Shown: positions 7,844-18,188, counted from the stretch's first letter. The stretch: 64,000 nucleotides of DNA from Methylobacterium sp. AMS5 (GCF_001542815.1 NZ_CP006992.1:1803501-1867500), one strand, 5' to 3'. Notes: generated from the letters alone by a model not told the origin. A program made the numbers and translations.

Positions 7844-8824
7844 CTATTCCCACTCGAGTTCTTGGTAGGCCTGGGTGACGTTGCGACCGTTATAGGTGTC
7901 GAACAGCGCCCAATTGTCTTTCTCCCCCAGCGCAACGGTCCGGACCGCGGTCTCGATCGGCACGCTGGAGGCCACCGCCCTGCGGGTTTCGTCGCGGAGC
8001 GCCGAGAGATAACGCGCGAGGTCGGCCATCGCCGGCGCGAAGGCCACCCGCGTCGGGCCGTGGCCCGGCACGGCGTCGGTGGCGCCCACCATCTTCAGCC
8101 GCTCGATCTCCTTGAGCCAGCCGAGCAGGCTGCCGTCGAGCGAGGGGATTCGGCCGACGAAGAGCAGGTCGGCCGGGAACAGCAGCCCGCTGCCGGTGTC
8201 GAGCATCGACAGGTCGCAGCTCGTATGCGCATGGCCGTGGGCGGTGAGCCGAAGGGTGCGGTCGCCGAGATCGATCTCGGCGCCCTCCTTCACCTCCATC
8301 GTCGGGTAGACCACCTCGCCCGCCTTCTCCTCCCCGAGGATCTCGGCGAGCCGCTGGCGGTAGAACGTGCCCCGCGCATCGAGGGCGCCGCGCAGACCGG
8401 CATGGCCGACGAAGGCCGGGTTGTCGCCGCGGAAGGCCGCAGCGCCGAAGACATGATCGGGATGCACATGGGTGAGCATCACGTAGCGGATCGGCTTGTC
8501 GGTACGCCGAGCGATCTCCCGGCGCAGCCACTGCCCGTCGGCGAGACTGCCGCCGGATTCCGTGACGAGCACCCCGTCCCGCCCGATGATGAAACCGATA
8601 TTGGCGATCCCGTCGGCGTTCTCCGGCGTCGCCTCGGCATCGGGCCCGCGCCGGATGAAGGTGCCGGGTGCGACCTCCTCCATCGTCAGGGCATCGACGG
8701 CAAGGCCCGCCCGCGGCAGGCAGCACAGGCAGAACCCGCCGAACAGAGCCGCGCGGCGTGTGACGGGGGCGCTCAACACCCGCCCCCGCTGGGCCCGTTC
8801 ACCCAGGCACATCCGTGCCGCCAT
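7844..8824 (-). CDS. quinoprotein relay system zinc metallohydrolase (SoxH-like)
   Basis: This 326-aa metallo-beta-lactamase-fold protein has the metal motif THVHPDHVFG (HxHxDH), a third His in AHGHAHTSCD, an Asp in LLFPADLLFVGR and a last His in AVPGHGPT. The N-terminus has a twin-arginine-like signal (TRRAALFGGFCLCC). It fits the family named for quinoprotein relay systems (SoxH-related). Start ATG 8824 has GGAGAA about 9 nt upstream; the frame stays open upstream to 8974 but that part covers the promoter region. It is the first gene of the leftward unit and diverges from a TetR regulator. Confidence 0.87.
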   Translation of the reverse strand: MAARMCLGERAQRGRVLSAPVTRRAALFGGFCLCCLPRAGLAVDALTMEEVAPGTFIRRGPDAEATPENADGIANIGFIIGRDGVLVTESGGSLADGQWLRREIARRTDKPIRYVMLTHVHPDHVFGAAAFRGDNPAFVGHAGLRGALDARGTFYRQRLAEILGEEKAGEVVYPTMEVKEGAEIDLGDRTLRLTAHGHAHTSCDLSMLDTGSGLLFPADLLFVGRIPSLDGSLLGWLKEIERLKMVGATDAVPGHGPTRVAFAPAMADLARYLSALRDETRRAVASSVPIETAVRTVALGEKDNWALFDTYNGRNVTQAYQELEWE

Positions 8825-8863
8825 CAGCCGCTTCTCCCCGGTGTATTTATCGATATAGTGCAA

Positions 8864-8877
8864 ACCATCTAGTAGGT
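8864..8877. promoter_or_regulatory. candidate TetR operator
   Basis: The imperfect palindrome ACCATCTAGTAGGT (conserved arms ACC..CTAG..GGT) sits in the 136-bp divergent gap, 40 bp before the metallohydrolase start. Its size and symmetry fit a TetR-family half-site pair. No experimental support. Confidence 0.4.
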
Positions 8878-8960
8878 AGATTTTTGGGCCGTCAAGTGCC
8901 ACGATCGCGAAATGAGCGGAGCCATCGCGAGCACGTGATCGGCCTGATACGAACGGACGG

Positions 8961-9548
8961 ATGATGAGAGACACGCGCGCATCGCTCCTCAGCGAGGCCG
9001 AGATCTTGGTGCGCGGCCGGGGCTATTCCGGCTTCAGCTACGCCGACCTCGCCGAGGCGGTCGGCATCCGCAAGGCGAGCATCCACCACCATTTCCGCAC
9101 CAAGGAAGCGCTCGCCCAAGCGCTGATCGAGGCCTACGACGCGCGCTACGACGCGGCGCTCGACGACATCTCCGGCCAGACCGCCGACGGGGTGGCGCGG
9201 GTCGAGGCCTATGGCCGGCTCTATCTCGGCGGGGTCGAACGGGGACTCGGCTGCCTGTGCGCGGCGCTCGCCGTCGAGTTGGAGACGCTGCCCGAGGCCC
9301 TGCGCCGCGCCATCACCGCCTTCTTCGAGAAGCACATCGCCTGGCTCGCCGGCGTGATCGAGGAGGGCCAGATCTCCGGCAGCGTCCGCGCCGGCCTCGA
9401 CCCGCAGGCCCATGCCCGGATGATCGTGGCGACGCTGGAGGGGTCGTTGCTGCTGGAGCGGTTTCTCGCCGGGCCGGAGGGGTTCGGGCGGACGTTGGCG
9501 GCCCTGAGCGACGGGCTGCGGCCGGTCCGTTCGAACGGCGGAGCGTGA
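8961..9548 (+). CDS. TetR family transcriptional regulator
   Basis: This 195-aa protein has a typical N-terminal TetR helix-turn-helix: ILVRGRGYSGFSYADLAEAVGIRKASIHHHFRTKEAL at about residues 14-50. A helical ligand-binding domain follows (GLGCLCAALAVELETLPEALR, FFEKHIAWLAGVIEEGQ). The pattern resembles the YxaF/AcuR-type group. It is divergent from the four-gene quinoprotein-associated unit, whose likely operator lies between them, so it probably represses that unit and itself. Ligand unknown. Confidence 0.92.
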   Translation: MMRDTRASLLSEAEILVRGRGYSGFSYADLAEAVGIRKASIHHHFRTKEALAQALIEAYDARYDAALDDISGQTADGVARVEAYGRLYLGGVERGLGCLCAALAVELETLPEALRRAITAFFEKHIAWLAGVIEEGQISGSVRAGLDPQAHARMIVATLEGSLLLERFLAGPEGFGRTLAALSDGLRPVRSNGGA

Positions 9549-9669
9549 CAAGAGGCTGCCAGGAGGCTGCCAAGACGCTGCGTTGCAACGGCGCGGCCTT
9601 TCATGGACGCCCGTTGATACAATATGACAGCCTGACGTTCCGTCCCCGCGCAATCGACCCAGGCCTTCC

Positions 9670-10656
9670 ATGTCCGACGCTTCTCCCCTCGCCGCCTCCC
9701 AAAAGATCCCCGTGACCGTGCTCACCGGCTATCTCGGAGCCGGCAAGACGACGCTGCTCAACCGCATCCTCACCGAACAGCACGGCAAGCGCTACGCCGT
9801 GATCGTCAACGAGTTCGGCGAGATCGGCATCGACAACGACCTCGTGGTCGGCGCCGACGAGGAAGTGTTCGAGATGAACAACGGCTGCGTCTGCTGCACC
9901 GTGCGCGGCGACCTGATCCGCATCATGGACGGGCTGGTGAAGCGCCGCGGCAAGTTCGACGCGATCATCGTCGAAACCACGGGGCTCGCCGACCCGGCCC
10001 CCGTCGCCCAGACCTTCTTCGTCGATCAGGATGTCGGCGAGGCCGCCCGGCTCGACGCGGTGGTGACGGTGGCCGACGCCAAGTGGCTCACCGACCGGCT
10101 CGCCGACGCGCCCGAGGCCAAGAACCAGATCGCCTTCGCCGACGTGATCCTGCTCAACAAGGCCGATCTCGTCTCGGGCCAGGATCTCGACCGGGTCGAG
10201 GGCCAGATCCGCGCGATCAACCCCTGGGCCAAGATCCACCGCACCGAGCGCTGCGCGATCCCGCTCGATCAGGTGCTCGACCGCAACGCCTTCGACCTCG
10301 CGCGCATCCTCGATGTGGAGCCCGACTTCCTGGAGGAGGGCCACCACCATCACCACGACGAGCAGATGCAGTCCGTCTCGGCCAAGATCGACGGCCCGGT
10401 CGATCCGGAGAAGTTCATGCCCTGGATCTCGAACCTGACCCAGGTTCAGGGGCCGGACATCCTGCGCTGCAAGGGCATCGTCGCCTTTCCCGACGAGCCC
10501 AAGCGCTTCGTCTTCCAGGGCGTTCACATGATCCTCGACGGCGACGTCCAGGGGGAGTGGGGCGCCGACGAGCCGCGCGTCTCCCGCGTCGTCTTCATCG
10601 GCCGCAACCTCGATCCGGAAGCGATCCGCGAAGGCTTTTTCGCCTGCAAGGTCTGA
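9670..10656 (+). CDS. CobW/ZNG1-type GTP-dependent metallochaperone
   Basis: This 328-aa P-loop GTPase has Walker [12 protein letters not shown], the metal-binding CxCC motif in [12 protein letters not shown], Walker B-like [13 protein letters not shown], the G4 motif NKAD and a His-rich segment (GHHHHHDEQ, about residue 226) before the CobW C-terminal domain. COG0523 proteins deliver zinc, cobalt or iron to client enzymes. No Zur box or client gene is evident nearby, so the metal is undetermined. In a lanthanide user the metal specificity is worth testing, but nothing here indicates lanthanides. Confidence 0.93.
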   Translation: MSDASPLAASQKIPVTVLTGYLGAGKTTLLNRILTEQHGKRYAVIVNEFGEIGIDNDLVVGADEEVFEMNNGCVCCTVRGDLIRIMDGLVKRRGKFDAIIVETTGLADPAPVAQTFFVDQDVGEAARLDAVVTVADAKWLTDRLADAPEAKNQIAFADVILLNKADLVSGQDLDRVEGQIRAINPWAKIHRTERCAIPLDQVLDRNAFDLARILDVEPDFLEEGHHHHHDEQMQSVSAKIDGPVDPEKFMPWISNLTQVQGPDILRCKGIVAFPDEPKRFVFQGVHMILDGDVQGEWGADEPRVSRVVFIGRNLDPEAIREGFFACKV

Positions 10657-10689
10657 GTTGACGCACCGGCGATCCGGCAACGCGCATGA

Positions 10690-10724
10690 AAAAGGGCCAC
10701 CCTCGCGGGCGGCCCTTTCTTTTT
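10690..10724 (+). terminator. rho-independent terminator of the CobW gene
   Basis: GGGCCACCC / GGGCGGCCC form a stem around TCGC and are followed by TTTCTTTTT, 35 bp after the CobW stop. Confidence 0.9.
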
Positions 10725-10791
10725 GCCGATCTCCGAGCCGGCCTGCCGGCCGGACCCTTCGATCAGGGGCAATCAGGGGGCGCGTTCGGCG

Positions 10792-10893
10792 TCAGAGGTT
10801 GAGCAACACGTTCGCGGAGCCGATCGCGGTGGTCGCGAGGCCGATCGCGAGAGCGCCGATCATCCCGTAAGAAAATGCCTGCATCATCCGCAT
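10792..10893 (-). CDS. 33-residue single-helix membrane protein
   Basis: A short frame reads MRMMQAFSYGMIGALAIGL and ends SANVLLNL. It is one hydrophobic helix rich in Gly and Ala. A near-perfect ribosome binding site, GGAGGA, lies 8-9 nt before the ATG, which is the main reason to accept it. It stands between the CobW terminator and a small secreted protein gene on the same strand. No family is recognised. Confidence 0.5.
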   Translation of the reverse strand: MRMMQAFSYGMIGALAIGLATTAIGSANVLLNL

Positions 10894-11025
10894 CTGTCGA
10901 AATCCTCCATTCGTGTCCGATCGAAACGCCCATCACCGATGTCAGTGCCGTTTCGGCGAGACGGGGCGCGTTAAAAACGAGGTTTTAAGAAATCATGCCT
11001 GATCCGGCCGGATCGAGCCGGGGAC

Positions 11026-11277
11026 TCAGCAGCGGTTGCCGCCCGCGGTCTGGCCATACTGCTTGACCGGGAAGTTCTGCTGGTTGGCGTTGCCTTCCGC
11101 GGCCGAGTTCATCGGGCAGGCAGCGTGGTACGGACCGTCATGGACGCCGAGAGAACTGGTCCAGCCGGACGCCATCGGGATCGGGCGACCATGGCTTTCG
11201 CTGAAGGCCAGGGCGGATGTGACCGGGGCGATGCCCAGGACGACGGCGGCAACGGCAGCGGCGATACGAGTCTTCAT
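11026..11277 (-). CDS. small secreted protein
   Basis: This 83-aa protein starts at the ATG at 11277 with GGAG 8 nt upstream and has a clean signal peptide (AAAVAAVVLGIAPVTSALA). The ~59-residue mature part is polar (FSESHGRPIPMASGWTSS) with two Cys, one in HAACPMN and one at the extreme C-terminus, which may form a disulfide. The frame continues upstream to 11472, but that part is not protein-like. Function unknown. Confidence 0.7.
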   Translation of the reverse strand: MKTRIAAAVAAVVLGIAPVTSALAFSESHGRPIPMASGWTSSLGVHDGPYHAACPMNSAAEGNANQQNFPVKQYGQTAGGNRC

Positions 11278-11852
11278 CAAATTTCTCCAACACTCTGTCT
11301 CGGGATAGTCTGGCGGTCCAGACTTCCATGTTCTTCGATAGACTGAAGATGGGGAGTGCTTGTCCGCAGCGCCGTGCCGTGTCGCACGCGGTGAACCGGA
11401 ACAATCGCGCAGCTGATTGTTCGGCACCGTCTCGTCAAAGTCGAGATCGATCCGGTCCGGCTGAAAATCCACCGTTGGACCGCTCCTATTCGGGGAGAAC
11501 GATCATTTCCGACAGATAGCTTGGGTACATCAGCCGTCGCGATGTGTCCGCGCTCATCGAGCGCCGTCTCGGTCTTGTCGTTCGGGAGGCGGTACGTCCC
11601 CGTCCCGGCATCGCTCGCAGGCAGGGGCGGCTGACCCCGTGCACGCACGGAGTGACGATCTCAGGTTTGCTGGAAGCCACGCCCGCACCTTGAAATGAGC
11701 GGAGCGTGCTGCGCATCCTGGGCTGTTGGTTAAAACGCAACCTTTCGGTGGTTCGATCAGCCCGGTTGAGGGGCCGCAATCCCGCCGGGTGCCGCGTCGC
11801 GGGGCTCGGGCGGGTGGCGTGCGCGGTGCCCCGCGAGAGTTCGAGTTCGCCG
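11278..11852. other. 575-bp intergenic region with a dyad
   Basis: This gap separates two divergent genes and must hold both promoters. No gene is convincing. A perfect 8-bp inverted repeat, GAACAATC and GATTGTTC with an 8-bp spacer, lies at 11399-11422 and may be a regulator-binding site. The part from 11560 to 11850 is GC-rich with no clear structure. Confidence 0.5.
11399..11422. promoter_or_regulatory. inverted repeat, possible operator
   Basis: GAACAATC-N8-GATTGTTC is an exact dyad in a divergent promoter region, about 120 bp before the small secreted protein gene. There is no T-run, so it is not a terminator. Confidence 0.35.
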
Positions 11853-13268
11853 ATGTCCTCCATGACAGCCGCGCCGACAGGTGCGACGGCCACCGCCTCG
11901 CCGTGGGCCGCGGTTTCATCACCATGGGCCGCGGGCGCCTGGGGCCGCGTCCCCGCCCGCCGCGCGGTCCAGGGCCTGGCGAGCGGCCTCCACGCGGCGT
12001 TCATCTTCTTTGCCTGCTTCGCCTTCTCGGACGCCTCGCCCTACGACCTCGTGGCGATTCCGACGATCGTGCTGTGGCTGGCGCTCGGTATCCGCCTGCA
12101 CCGGGGGGCGCTGCCCCTCGTGCTCCTGCTCCTCGCCTACCTCACGGCGATGGGGATCGCGCTGCTGCCCTATCTCGACGAGCCGCTGTCCGTGACATGG
12201 ACCGTGCAGCTCTTCTACCTCGCGGCGACCTGCATCTTCTTCGCGATGCTCTACGCCGACGACACGCAGGCGCGCATCGAGGTCGCGCTCAAGGCCTATA
12301 CCGCGAGCTGTGTGCTCTCGGCGGGCCTCGGCATCGTCGGCTACCTGCAACTGCTCGGCATCGAGGATCTGTTCTACAAGTACGGCCGCGCCTCGGGCAC
12401 CTTCCAGGATCCGAACGTGTTCGGCTCCTTCCTGACGCTCGGCGCCCTCTACCTGATCCACCGTCTCCTCTCCGGCGCGACCCGGTGGCCGATCCTGTCG
12501 CTGCTCAGCCTCGTCGTCGTGATGGCGGGCATCTTCCTGTCCTTCTCCCGCGGCTCCTGGGGCGGGACGGTGGTGGCGGTCGCCGTCATGGTCGTGGCGC
12601 TCTACACGACGAGCCGCTCGCGGGCCCTGCGGCGGCGGATCGTCACGCTCGGTCTCGTCACCATCGGCTTCGGCGTGGTCGCGCTCGCGGGATTGCTCTC
12701 GATCGACAGCGTCGCCCAGACCTTCCAGACCCGCGCCGCGGTCACGCAGGATTACGACGAGGGCGAGACCGGCCGCTTCGGCAACCAGATCCGCGGCATG
12801 GGGATGCTGCTGGAGGAGCCGCTCGGCCTCGGCCCCCTGCGCTGGCGCCAGATCTTCAACCTGGAGCCGCATAACTCCTACATCGGCAGCTTCGCCAACG
12901 GCGGCTGGCTCGCGGGCGCCGCCTTCATCGCCCTCGTGGCGGCGACCTCCTTCGTCGGCTTCCGGCTGATGCTGCGCCCTTCGCCCTACCGGGCCTACGC
13001 GCAGATCGTGTTCCCGGCGCTGCTGATGTTCTTCCTCCAGGCGATGCAGATCGACGTGGAGAAGTGGCGCCACGTCTACATGATGCTGGGGATGGTCTGG
13101 GCGCTGGAGGTGGCTCGCCTGCGCGCGGCACGTGCGTCCTTGACCCTCCTCCTCCCGCGGCGCATCGGAGGACACCCAAGCGTTGTATCGCCGGCAGGGA
13201 CAGGCGGAGCGCGCGCGAGTAGGATCGGAGGCGGGGGCGCGGTGTCGGGACCGGAGGTGAGGCCGTGA
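11853..13268 (+). CDS. O-antigen ligase/polymerase-like membrane protein
   Basis: This 471-aa polytopic protein has about ten hydrophobic helices and a hallmark periplasmic segment. [16 protein letters not shown] and [15 protein letters not shown] match the O-antigen ligase (Wzy/WaaL) domain, and the large loop ends [17 protein letters not shown], a typical PHN motif. It probably polymerises or ligates surface polysaccharide at the periplasmic face. ATG 11853 is taken as start; the frame is open upstream without a convincing signal. The end overlaps the next gene's GTG by 4 bp (GTGA), so the two are translationally coupled. Confidence 0.85.
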   Translation: MSSMTAAPTGATATASPWAAVSSPWAAGAWGRVPARRAVQGLASGLHAAFIFFACFAFSDASPYDLVAIPTIVLWLALGIRLHRGALPLVLLLLAYLTAMGIALLPYLDEPLSVTWTVQLFYLAATCIFFAMLYADDTQARIEVALKAYTASCVLSAGLGIVGYLQLLGIEDLFYKYGRASGTFQDPNVFGSFLTLGALYLIHRLLSGATRWPILSLLSLVVVMAGIFLSFSRGSWGGTVVAVAVMVVALYTTSRSRALRRRIVTLGLVTIGFGVVALAGLLSIDSVAQTFQTRAAVTQDYDEGETGRFGNQIRGMGMLLEEPLGLGPLRWRQIFNLEPHNSYIGSFANGGWLAGAAFIALVAATSFVGFRLMLRPSPYRAYAQIVFPALLMFFLQAMQIDVEKWRHVYMMLGMVWALEVARLRAARASLTLLLPRRIGGHPSVVSPAGTGGARASRIGGGGAVSGPEVRP

Positions 13269-16200
13269 CCACGGGAGCGGCGAGCGAGGCCGAGCGCCTC
13301 GCGGCCCTGCACGCGCTGCGCATTCTGGATAGCGATCCCGAGGCGCAGTTCGACGCCGTGTGCCGGACGGCGCAGCGCCTGTTCGGGGTCGCGACGGCCT
13401 ACATCTCCCTGGTCGATGCCGAGCGGCAATGGCTGAAGGCCTGCGCCGGCATCATGCCGACGCAGACGTCGCGCAAAGGCTCCTTTTGCGATTGGACGAT
13501 CGCGCAGGATGCGATGCTCGTCGTTCCCGATGCCCGCCGCGACCCGCGCTTTTCCAGCCTGGAGATCGTGACCGGGCCGCCTCACATCGTGTTCTATGCC
13601 GGCGCACCGTTGATCCTGCGGCCGGGCGTGCGGCTCGGCGCCCTCTGTCTCGTCGATCCGCAGCCGCGCGACTTCACCCCGGAGGACGCGGCAGCCCTGC
13701 GCGACCTCGCCGAGATCGTGACGGCGCAGATGCGGCTGCGGCGCGACAACCTCACCTTCGCCAGCGAGCGGGCGCTGCGGCAGATCCACGAGAGCACGAT
13801 CCGCGCCCAGGGCGTGGAGATCGAGCTGCGGGCAAGCGCCAATTCCCTCCTCTCCATGGCCGAGCAGATCGCCCAGGTCGGGCATTGGCGCCTCAACTTC
13901 GCCAGCGGCCGACCGATCTACTCCGAGAGTCTCCTGCGCATCGCCGGCCTCGACACCGCAGCGCCGACGGCCCGGCATCCCGGCCTCGCCCAGTTGTGCC
14001 ATCCCGCGGATCGCGCGCGCGTCGAGGCCATCATCGCCGCGGCGATCGCAGGCGGGCAGGATTTCGAGTTCGAGACGCGGTTCGTGCGGCCCGACAAAAC
14101 GATCCGCGACGTGATGGTGCGCGGCACCTGCAAGAACGACGAGGCGGGCCGGACGATCGGACTGTTCGGCATCCTCATGGACGTGACCGACCGCGTGCAG
14201 ATCCAGGCGGAGATGCGCCGCAGCGAGATGCGCTACCGCAGCCTCGCCGACGCCCTGCCGCTTCTCGTCTGGACCATCGATCCGAGCAGCGGCGAGGCGA
14301 CCTACGTCAACGCGCGCTTCGAGGACTACTACGGACCGATCGGCGCCGCGCGGGCGCACCGGCTCGCCCGCAACCATCCCGAAGACGCCGCCGCCATGGA
14401 GGCGGCGTGGCAGGCGGCGCGGGCCAGCGGGCGGGGGTACGACGGCCAGTGGCGCCTGAAGGCGCGGGACGGCTCCTACCGCTGGCACAAGCTGTCGCTG
14501 ACGCCGATCCGCAGCGCGGCCAAGCCGGACGAGGTGACCGAGTGGATCGGCACCGCGCTCGACATCGACGAGATCGTCTCCGCGCGGCTGTCCGTGGAGG
14601 ATACGAGCCGCCTGCTCGGCATCGCCCTGGAGGGCGCGGAGGCCGGCACCTTCGACTGGAACCTGCGCACCGGCATCACGGTGCTCTCGCCGGAGAGCGT
14701 GCGCCTCTACGGCCTGCCCGAAACCGGTGAACCGCGCGCCCTGTCGCCGACGGAATGGACCGCGACCATCCACCCCGACGACGTCGTCGAGGCGTGGAAC
14801 CGGATCCACCACGCCGTCGATTCGCGGTCCCGCTTCATCGCGGAATACCGGGTGGGCCAGCGCTGGCTCTACACCTCCGGTCGCACGCTCTACGAGGGCG
14901 ACGGCCGCCCCTACCGGATGCTCGGGCTGCATCTCGACATCACCGAGCGCAAGGCGGCCGAGGCGGCCCTGCGCGCGGCCACCGCCGAGGCCCGCGCCGC
15001 CACCGTGGAGGCCGAGCGGGCGAGTGCGGCCAAGAGCGAGTTCCTCGCGGCCATGAGCCACGAGATCCGCACGCCGCTGAACGGGATCCTCGGCTATGCC
15101 GACCTGCTCCTCGACCGGAAGGACCACGATCCGGAGGATCAGCGCCGCCTGGAGCTCATCCGCGTCTCGGGGGAGTCCCTGCTCACCGTCGTCAACGACG
15201 TTCTCGACGTCTCCAAGATCGAGGCCGGCCAACTCGAACTCGACCCTCTTCCCTTCGCTCTGGGCAAGCTGATCGAGGACACGGTCGCGATCATGCGCGG
15301 CACCGCCCTCAAGGGCGCGCTGACCGTCGAGGCGCGGATCGATCCGGATCTGCCCACGAGCGTGGTCGGCGACGCGAACCGCCTGCGGCAGGTGCTGTTC
15401 AACCTGCTCAACAACGCGGTCAAGTTCACGCCGGCCGGCTCCGTCGTCCTCACGGCCCGCTACGAGGGCTCCGCTCCTGGTGCTGACGGCGACACCGCGG
15501 AAGCGCTGCGCTTCGAAATCAGCGACACCGGCATCGGCATCGCGCCCTCGCAGCGGCACCGGCTGTTCAAGCCCTTCAGCCAAGTCGACGGCTCGATCAG
15601 CCGGCGCTTCGGCGGGTCGGGCCTGGGGCTCGCGATCTGCCACCGCCTCGTCACCATGATGGGGGGCGAGATCGGCGTCGAGAGCCGGGAGGGCGCCGGC
15701 TCGACCTTCTGGTTCACCCTGGCCCTGCCGCGCGCCGCCACGCCGCCCGCCGCCCAGCCGGCAACCGGACCGCATCGCCCGGAGGCGGCGCGACCGGCCC
15801 GGCTCCTGCTCGTGGAGGACGTGCCGATCAACCAGACGCTGGCCCGCGCCGTGCTGGAAGTGCAGGGCTACCGCGTCGATGTGGCGGGTAACGGGCAGGC
15901 GGCGCTCGCGGCGATCGAGGCCACCTACGGTCCGGAGGCCGGCGCCGACCCTTACGCCGTGGTGCTGATGGACGTGCAGATGCCGGGCATGGACGGCCTC
16001 ACCGCGACCCGCCGCATCCGCGCCATGCCGGGCCCCGCCGCCCGCCTGCCGATCGTGGCGATGACCGCCAACGTCCTCGACGGGCAGGTGCAGGAATTCA
16101 TCGCGGCGGGCATGGACGACCATGTCGGCAAGCCGTTCAAGCGTGCCCAGCTCTGCGCGGTGATCGAGCATTGGCGCGCCGTCGGCGCCGAGCGGGCGCG

Positions 16201-16639
16201 GGAGGCGCCATCCCCGGCAGGTCCGCCCGAAGACATCCTCGGCCCTCGCCCCGAAACCGGGCCGCCGGATTTCGCGGATCGCGGGCACGGCGACGGCGAG
16301 CCGTTGCTCGACCGCGCCGCCTTTGCCGCCGTGCAGGAAACGATGGGCCGCGAGCGCGTGCTGTCGCTCCTGTCCCTGCTCGAACTCGACCTCGAATTGC
16401 GGCTCCTCCCGGACGGGGCGGAGCCGGACCGGACCGATTTCGACCGCGACCAGCTCGCCTACGACGCCCACGCCATGGTCGCCGCGGCGGGCGCCCTCGG
16501 CTTCATCGCCCTCTCCGAGCTGTGCCGGGAGATCGAGGACGCCTGCCGGGACGGCGGCGCGCTTCCCGCCCTGATCCACCGCCTCGCGACGCTGCGGACG
16601 GATACACTCGGAACGATCAGGGCCCTCAGGGCGGCGTGA
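13265..16639 (+). CDS. GAF-PAS hybrid sensor histidine kinase with receiver and Hpt domains
   Basis: This 1124-aa protein has a GAF domain (about 20-160), three PAS/PAC-type repeats (about 195-310, 315-440, 450-560), a coiled linker and a HisKA box [19 protein letters not shown] with phospho-acceptor His near 599. HATPase motifs follow ([32 protein letters not shown]), then a receiver with Asp near 903 ([12 protein letters not shown]) and a C-terminal Hpt-like domain ([13 protein letters not shown]). There is no membrane segment, so it is a cytoplasmic multistep phosphorelay kinase. It overlaps the O-antigen-ligase-like gene by 4 bp, suggesting control of envelope polysaccharide. The output regulator is not nearby. 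Confidence 0.93.
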   Translation: MTTGAASEAERLAALHALRILDSDPEAQFDAVCRTAQRLFGVATAYISLVDAERQWLKACAGIMPTQTSRKGSFCDWTIAQDAMLVVPDARRDPRFSSLEIVTGPPHIVFYAGAPLILRPGVRLGALCLVDPQPRDFTPEDAAALRDLAEIVTAQMRLRRDNLTFASERALRQIHESTIRAQGVEIELRASANSLLSMAEQIAQVGHWRLNFASGRPIYSESLLRIAGLDTAAPTARHPGLAQLCHPADRARVEAIIAAAIAGGQDFEFETRFVRPDKTIRDVMVRGTCKNDEAGRTIGLFGILMDVTDRVQIQAEMRRSEMRYRSLADALPLLVWTIDPSSGEATYVNARFEDYYGPIGAARAHRLARNHPEDAAAMEAAWQAARASGRGYDGQWRLKARDGSYRWHKLSLTPIRSAAKPDEVTEWIGTALDIDEIVSARLSVEDTSRLLGIALEGAEAGTFDWNLRTGITVLSPESVRLYGLPETGEPRALSPTEWTATIHPDDVVEAWNRIHHAVDSRSRFIAEYRVGQRWLYTSGRTLYEGDGRPYRMLGLHLDITERKAAEAALRAATAEARAATVEAERASAAKSEFLAAMSHEIRTPLNGILGYADLLLDRKDHDPEDQRRLELIRVSGESLLTVVNDVLDVSKIEAGQLELDPLPFALGKLIEDTVAIMRGTALKGALTVEARIDPDLPTSVVGDANRLRQVLFNLLNNAVKFTPAGSVVLTARYEGSAPGADGDTAEALRFEISDTGIGIAPSQRHRLFKPFSQVDGSISRRFGGSGLGLAICHRLVTMMGGEIGVESREGAGSTFWFTLALPRAATPPAAQPATGPHRPEAARPARLLLVEDVPINQTLARAVLEVQGYRVDVAGNGQAALAAIEATYGPEAGADPYAVVLMDVQMPGMDGLTATRRIRAMPGPAARLPIVAMTANVLDGQVQEFIAAGMDDHVGKPFKRAQLCAVIEHWRAVGAERAREAPSPAGPPEDILGPRPETGPPDFADRGHGDGEPLLDRAAFAAVQETMGRERVLSLLSLLELDLELRLLPDGAEPDRTDFDRDQLAYDAHAMVAAAGALGFIALSELCREIEDACRDGGALPALIHRLATLRTDTLGTIRALRAA

Positions 16640-16739
16640 GATGCCTCCGAAACCTTTCCGCGTCTTGAGATCGCAGCCTCCCCGCGCCACCTGACAGCCC
16701 GTCCCGCTTCCCCGCCGAAGCCTGCCGCCAGAGCCTGCC

Positions 16740-18188
16740 TTGCCGCCCCTCTTCGACTACGCCGCGCAAGCGGGCTCCGCGATCAAGGCCTTCGCGGAAG
16801 CCTCCAGCGACCTCCTGATCCAGCCGACGCTGAGGCTCGGCGTCACCGGTCTCGCCCGCTCCGGCAAGACGGTATTCACCACCGCGCTGATCCACCATCT
16901 GGTGGAGGGCCACGCACTGCCCGCCTTCGAGCCGGCGCAGGCGGGCCGTCTGCGCCGGGCGCGGCTCGTGCCGCAACCCGACGACGACGTGCCGCGCTTC
17001 CCGTTCGAGGAGAACTTTTCCGCCCTCACCGAGGCCCGGCGCTGGCCCGGCTCGACCGACCGGATCAGCCAGCTCCGCCTGGAGATCGAGTACGAGCGCT
17101 CGGGCGGCTGGCGCTCGGGCCCCGGCACGCTGATGCTCGACGTGGTGGACTATCCCGGCGAGTGGCTACTCGACCTCGCCCTGGTCGATCAGAGCTACGT
17201 GGCGTGGTCGCGCGCGACCATCGCCGGCACCCGCCGGGCGGGGCGGGCCGGGATCGCCGCGCCCTGGCTCGCGCTGATGCAGGAGCTCGACCCCGCGGCC
17301 CCCCTCGACGAGGTGTTGGCCGAGCGCGCCGCCAACGCCTTCAAGGCCTATCTCGGGGCGTTGCGCGCGGGCGCGGAATCGGTCGCCACCACGCCGCCGG
17401 GTCGCTTCCTGATGCCGGGCGATCTGGCCGGCTCGCCGATGCTGACCTTCGCCCCCCTCGACCGCCTGGAGGAAAGCCAAGTCCCCGGCAGCCTCGGCGC
17501 GCTGATGGAGCGCCGCTTCGAGGCCTACAAGAGCAAGGTGGTGGAGCCGTTCTTCCGCGAGCATTTCCAGCGCGTCGATCGGCAGATCGTGCTGGTCGAT
17601 GTGCTCTCGGCGGTCGATTCCGGCCCGGCCGCCCTCGCCGAACTGGAGGAGGCGCTGGACGCGGTGCTGCTCGCTTTCCGGATCGGGCGCAACAGCCTGC
17701 TCTCGCGCTTCTTCGCGCCGCGGGCCGAGCGGATCATGTTCGCCGCGACCAAGGCCGACCATCTGCACCAGTCGAGCCACGACCGGCTCGACGCGCTGCT
17801 GCGCCTGCTCGTTTCGCGGGCGATGCGCCGCACCGAGGCCGCGGGCGCGCGGGTCGGCACCGTGGCGCTCGCCTCCGTCCGCGCCACCCGCGAGACCACG
17901 GTCCACGACGGCGGCGAAGTGCTCCGCGCGGTCTCCGGCACGCCGGAGGCGGGGGAGCATGTCGGCGACGAGATCTTCGACGGGCTGTCGGAGGCCGCGG
18001 TGTTCCCCGGCGAGTTGCCCGCCGACCCGCAGGCGGTGCTCGATGGCGCGGTTCCGGCGGGCTCGTTCCGCTTCCCCCGCTTCCGCCCGCCGCCGGTGAA
18101 GCCCGACGCGCTCGGCCGGGCGGGCCACCTGCCGCAAATCCGGCTCGACCGGGCCATGCAGTTCCTGATCGGGGACAAGCTGACGTGA
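16740..18188 (+). CDS. ycjX: YcjX family P-loop NTPase
   Basis: This 482-aa protein has the YcjX Walker A VTGLARSGKTVFTTALIHHL, then FPFEENFSAL, YPGEWLLDLALV and AATKADHLHQSSHDRL (NKxD-like guanine-recognition motif). YcjX-type dynamin-like GTPases are linked to envelope or phage-shock-type stress. The start is the TTG at 16740, giving MPPLFDYAAQAGSAIKAF; no ATG precedes the conserved region. The stop overlaps the next start by 4 bp (GTGA), as in many ycjX-ycjF pairs. Confidence 0.92.
   Translation: MPPLFDYAAQAGSAIKAFAEASSDLLIQPTLRLGVTGLARSGKTVFTTALIHHLVEGHALPAFEPAQAGRLRRARLVPQPDDDVPRFPFEENFSALTEARRWPGSTDRISQLRLEIEYERSGGWRSGPGTLMLDVVDYPGEWLLDLALVDQSYVAWSRATIAGTRRAGRAGIAAPWLALMQELDPAAPLDEVLAERAANAFKAYLGALRAGAESVATTPPGRFLMPGDLAGSPMLTFAPLDRLEESQVPGSLGALMERRFEAYKSKVVEPFFREHFQRVDRQIVLVDVLSAVDSGPAALAELEEALDAVLLAFRIGRNSLLSRFFAPRAERIMFAATKADHLHQSSHDRLDALLRLLVSRAMRRTEAAGARVGTVALASVRATRETTVHDGGEVLRAVSGTPEAGEHVGDEIFDGLSEAAVFPGELPADPQAVLDGAVPAGSFRFPRFRPPPVKPDALGRAGHLPQIRLDRAMQFLIGDKLT

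Noticed and set aside
13076..16690. 1204-codon minus-strand open frame opposite the hybrid kinase gene
   Set aside because: It mirrors the codon structure of the real gene in GC-rich DNA, is His/Arg/Gly-rich, has no domain and no ribosome binding site.
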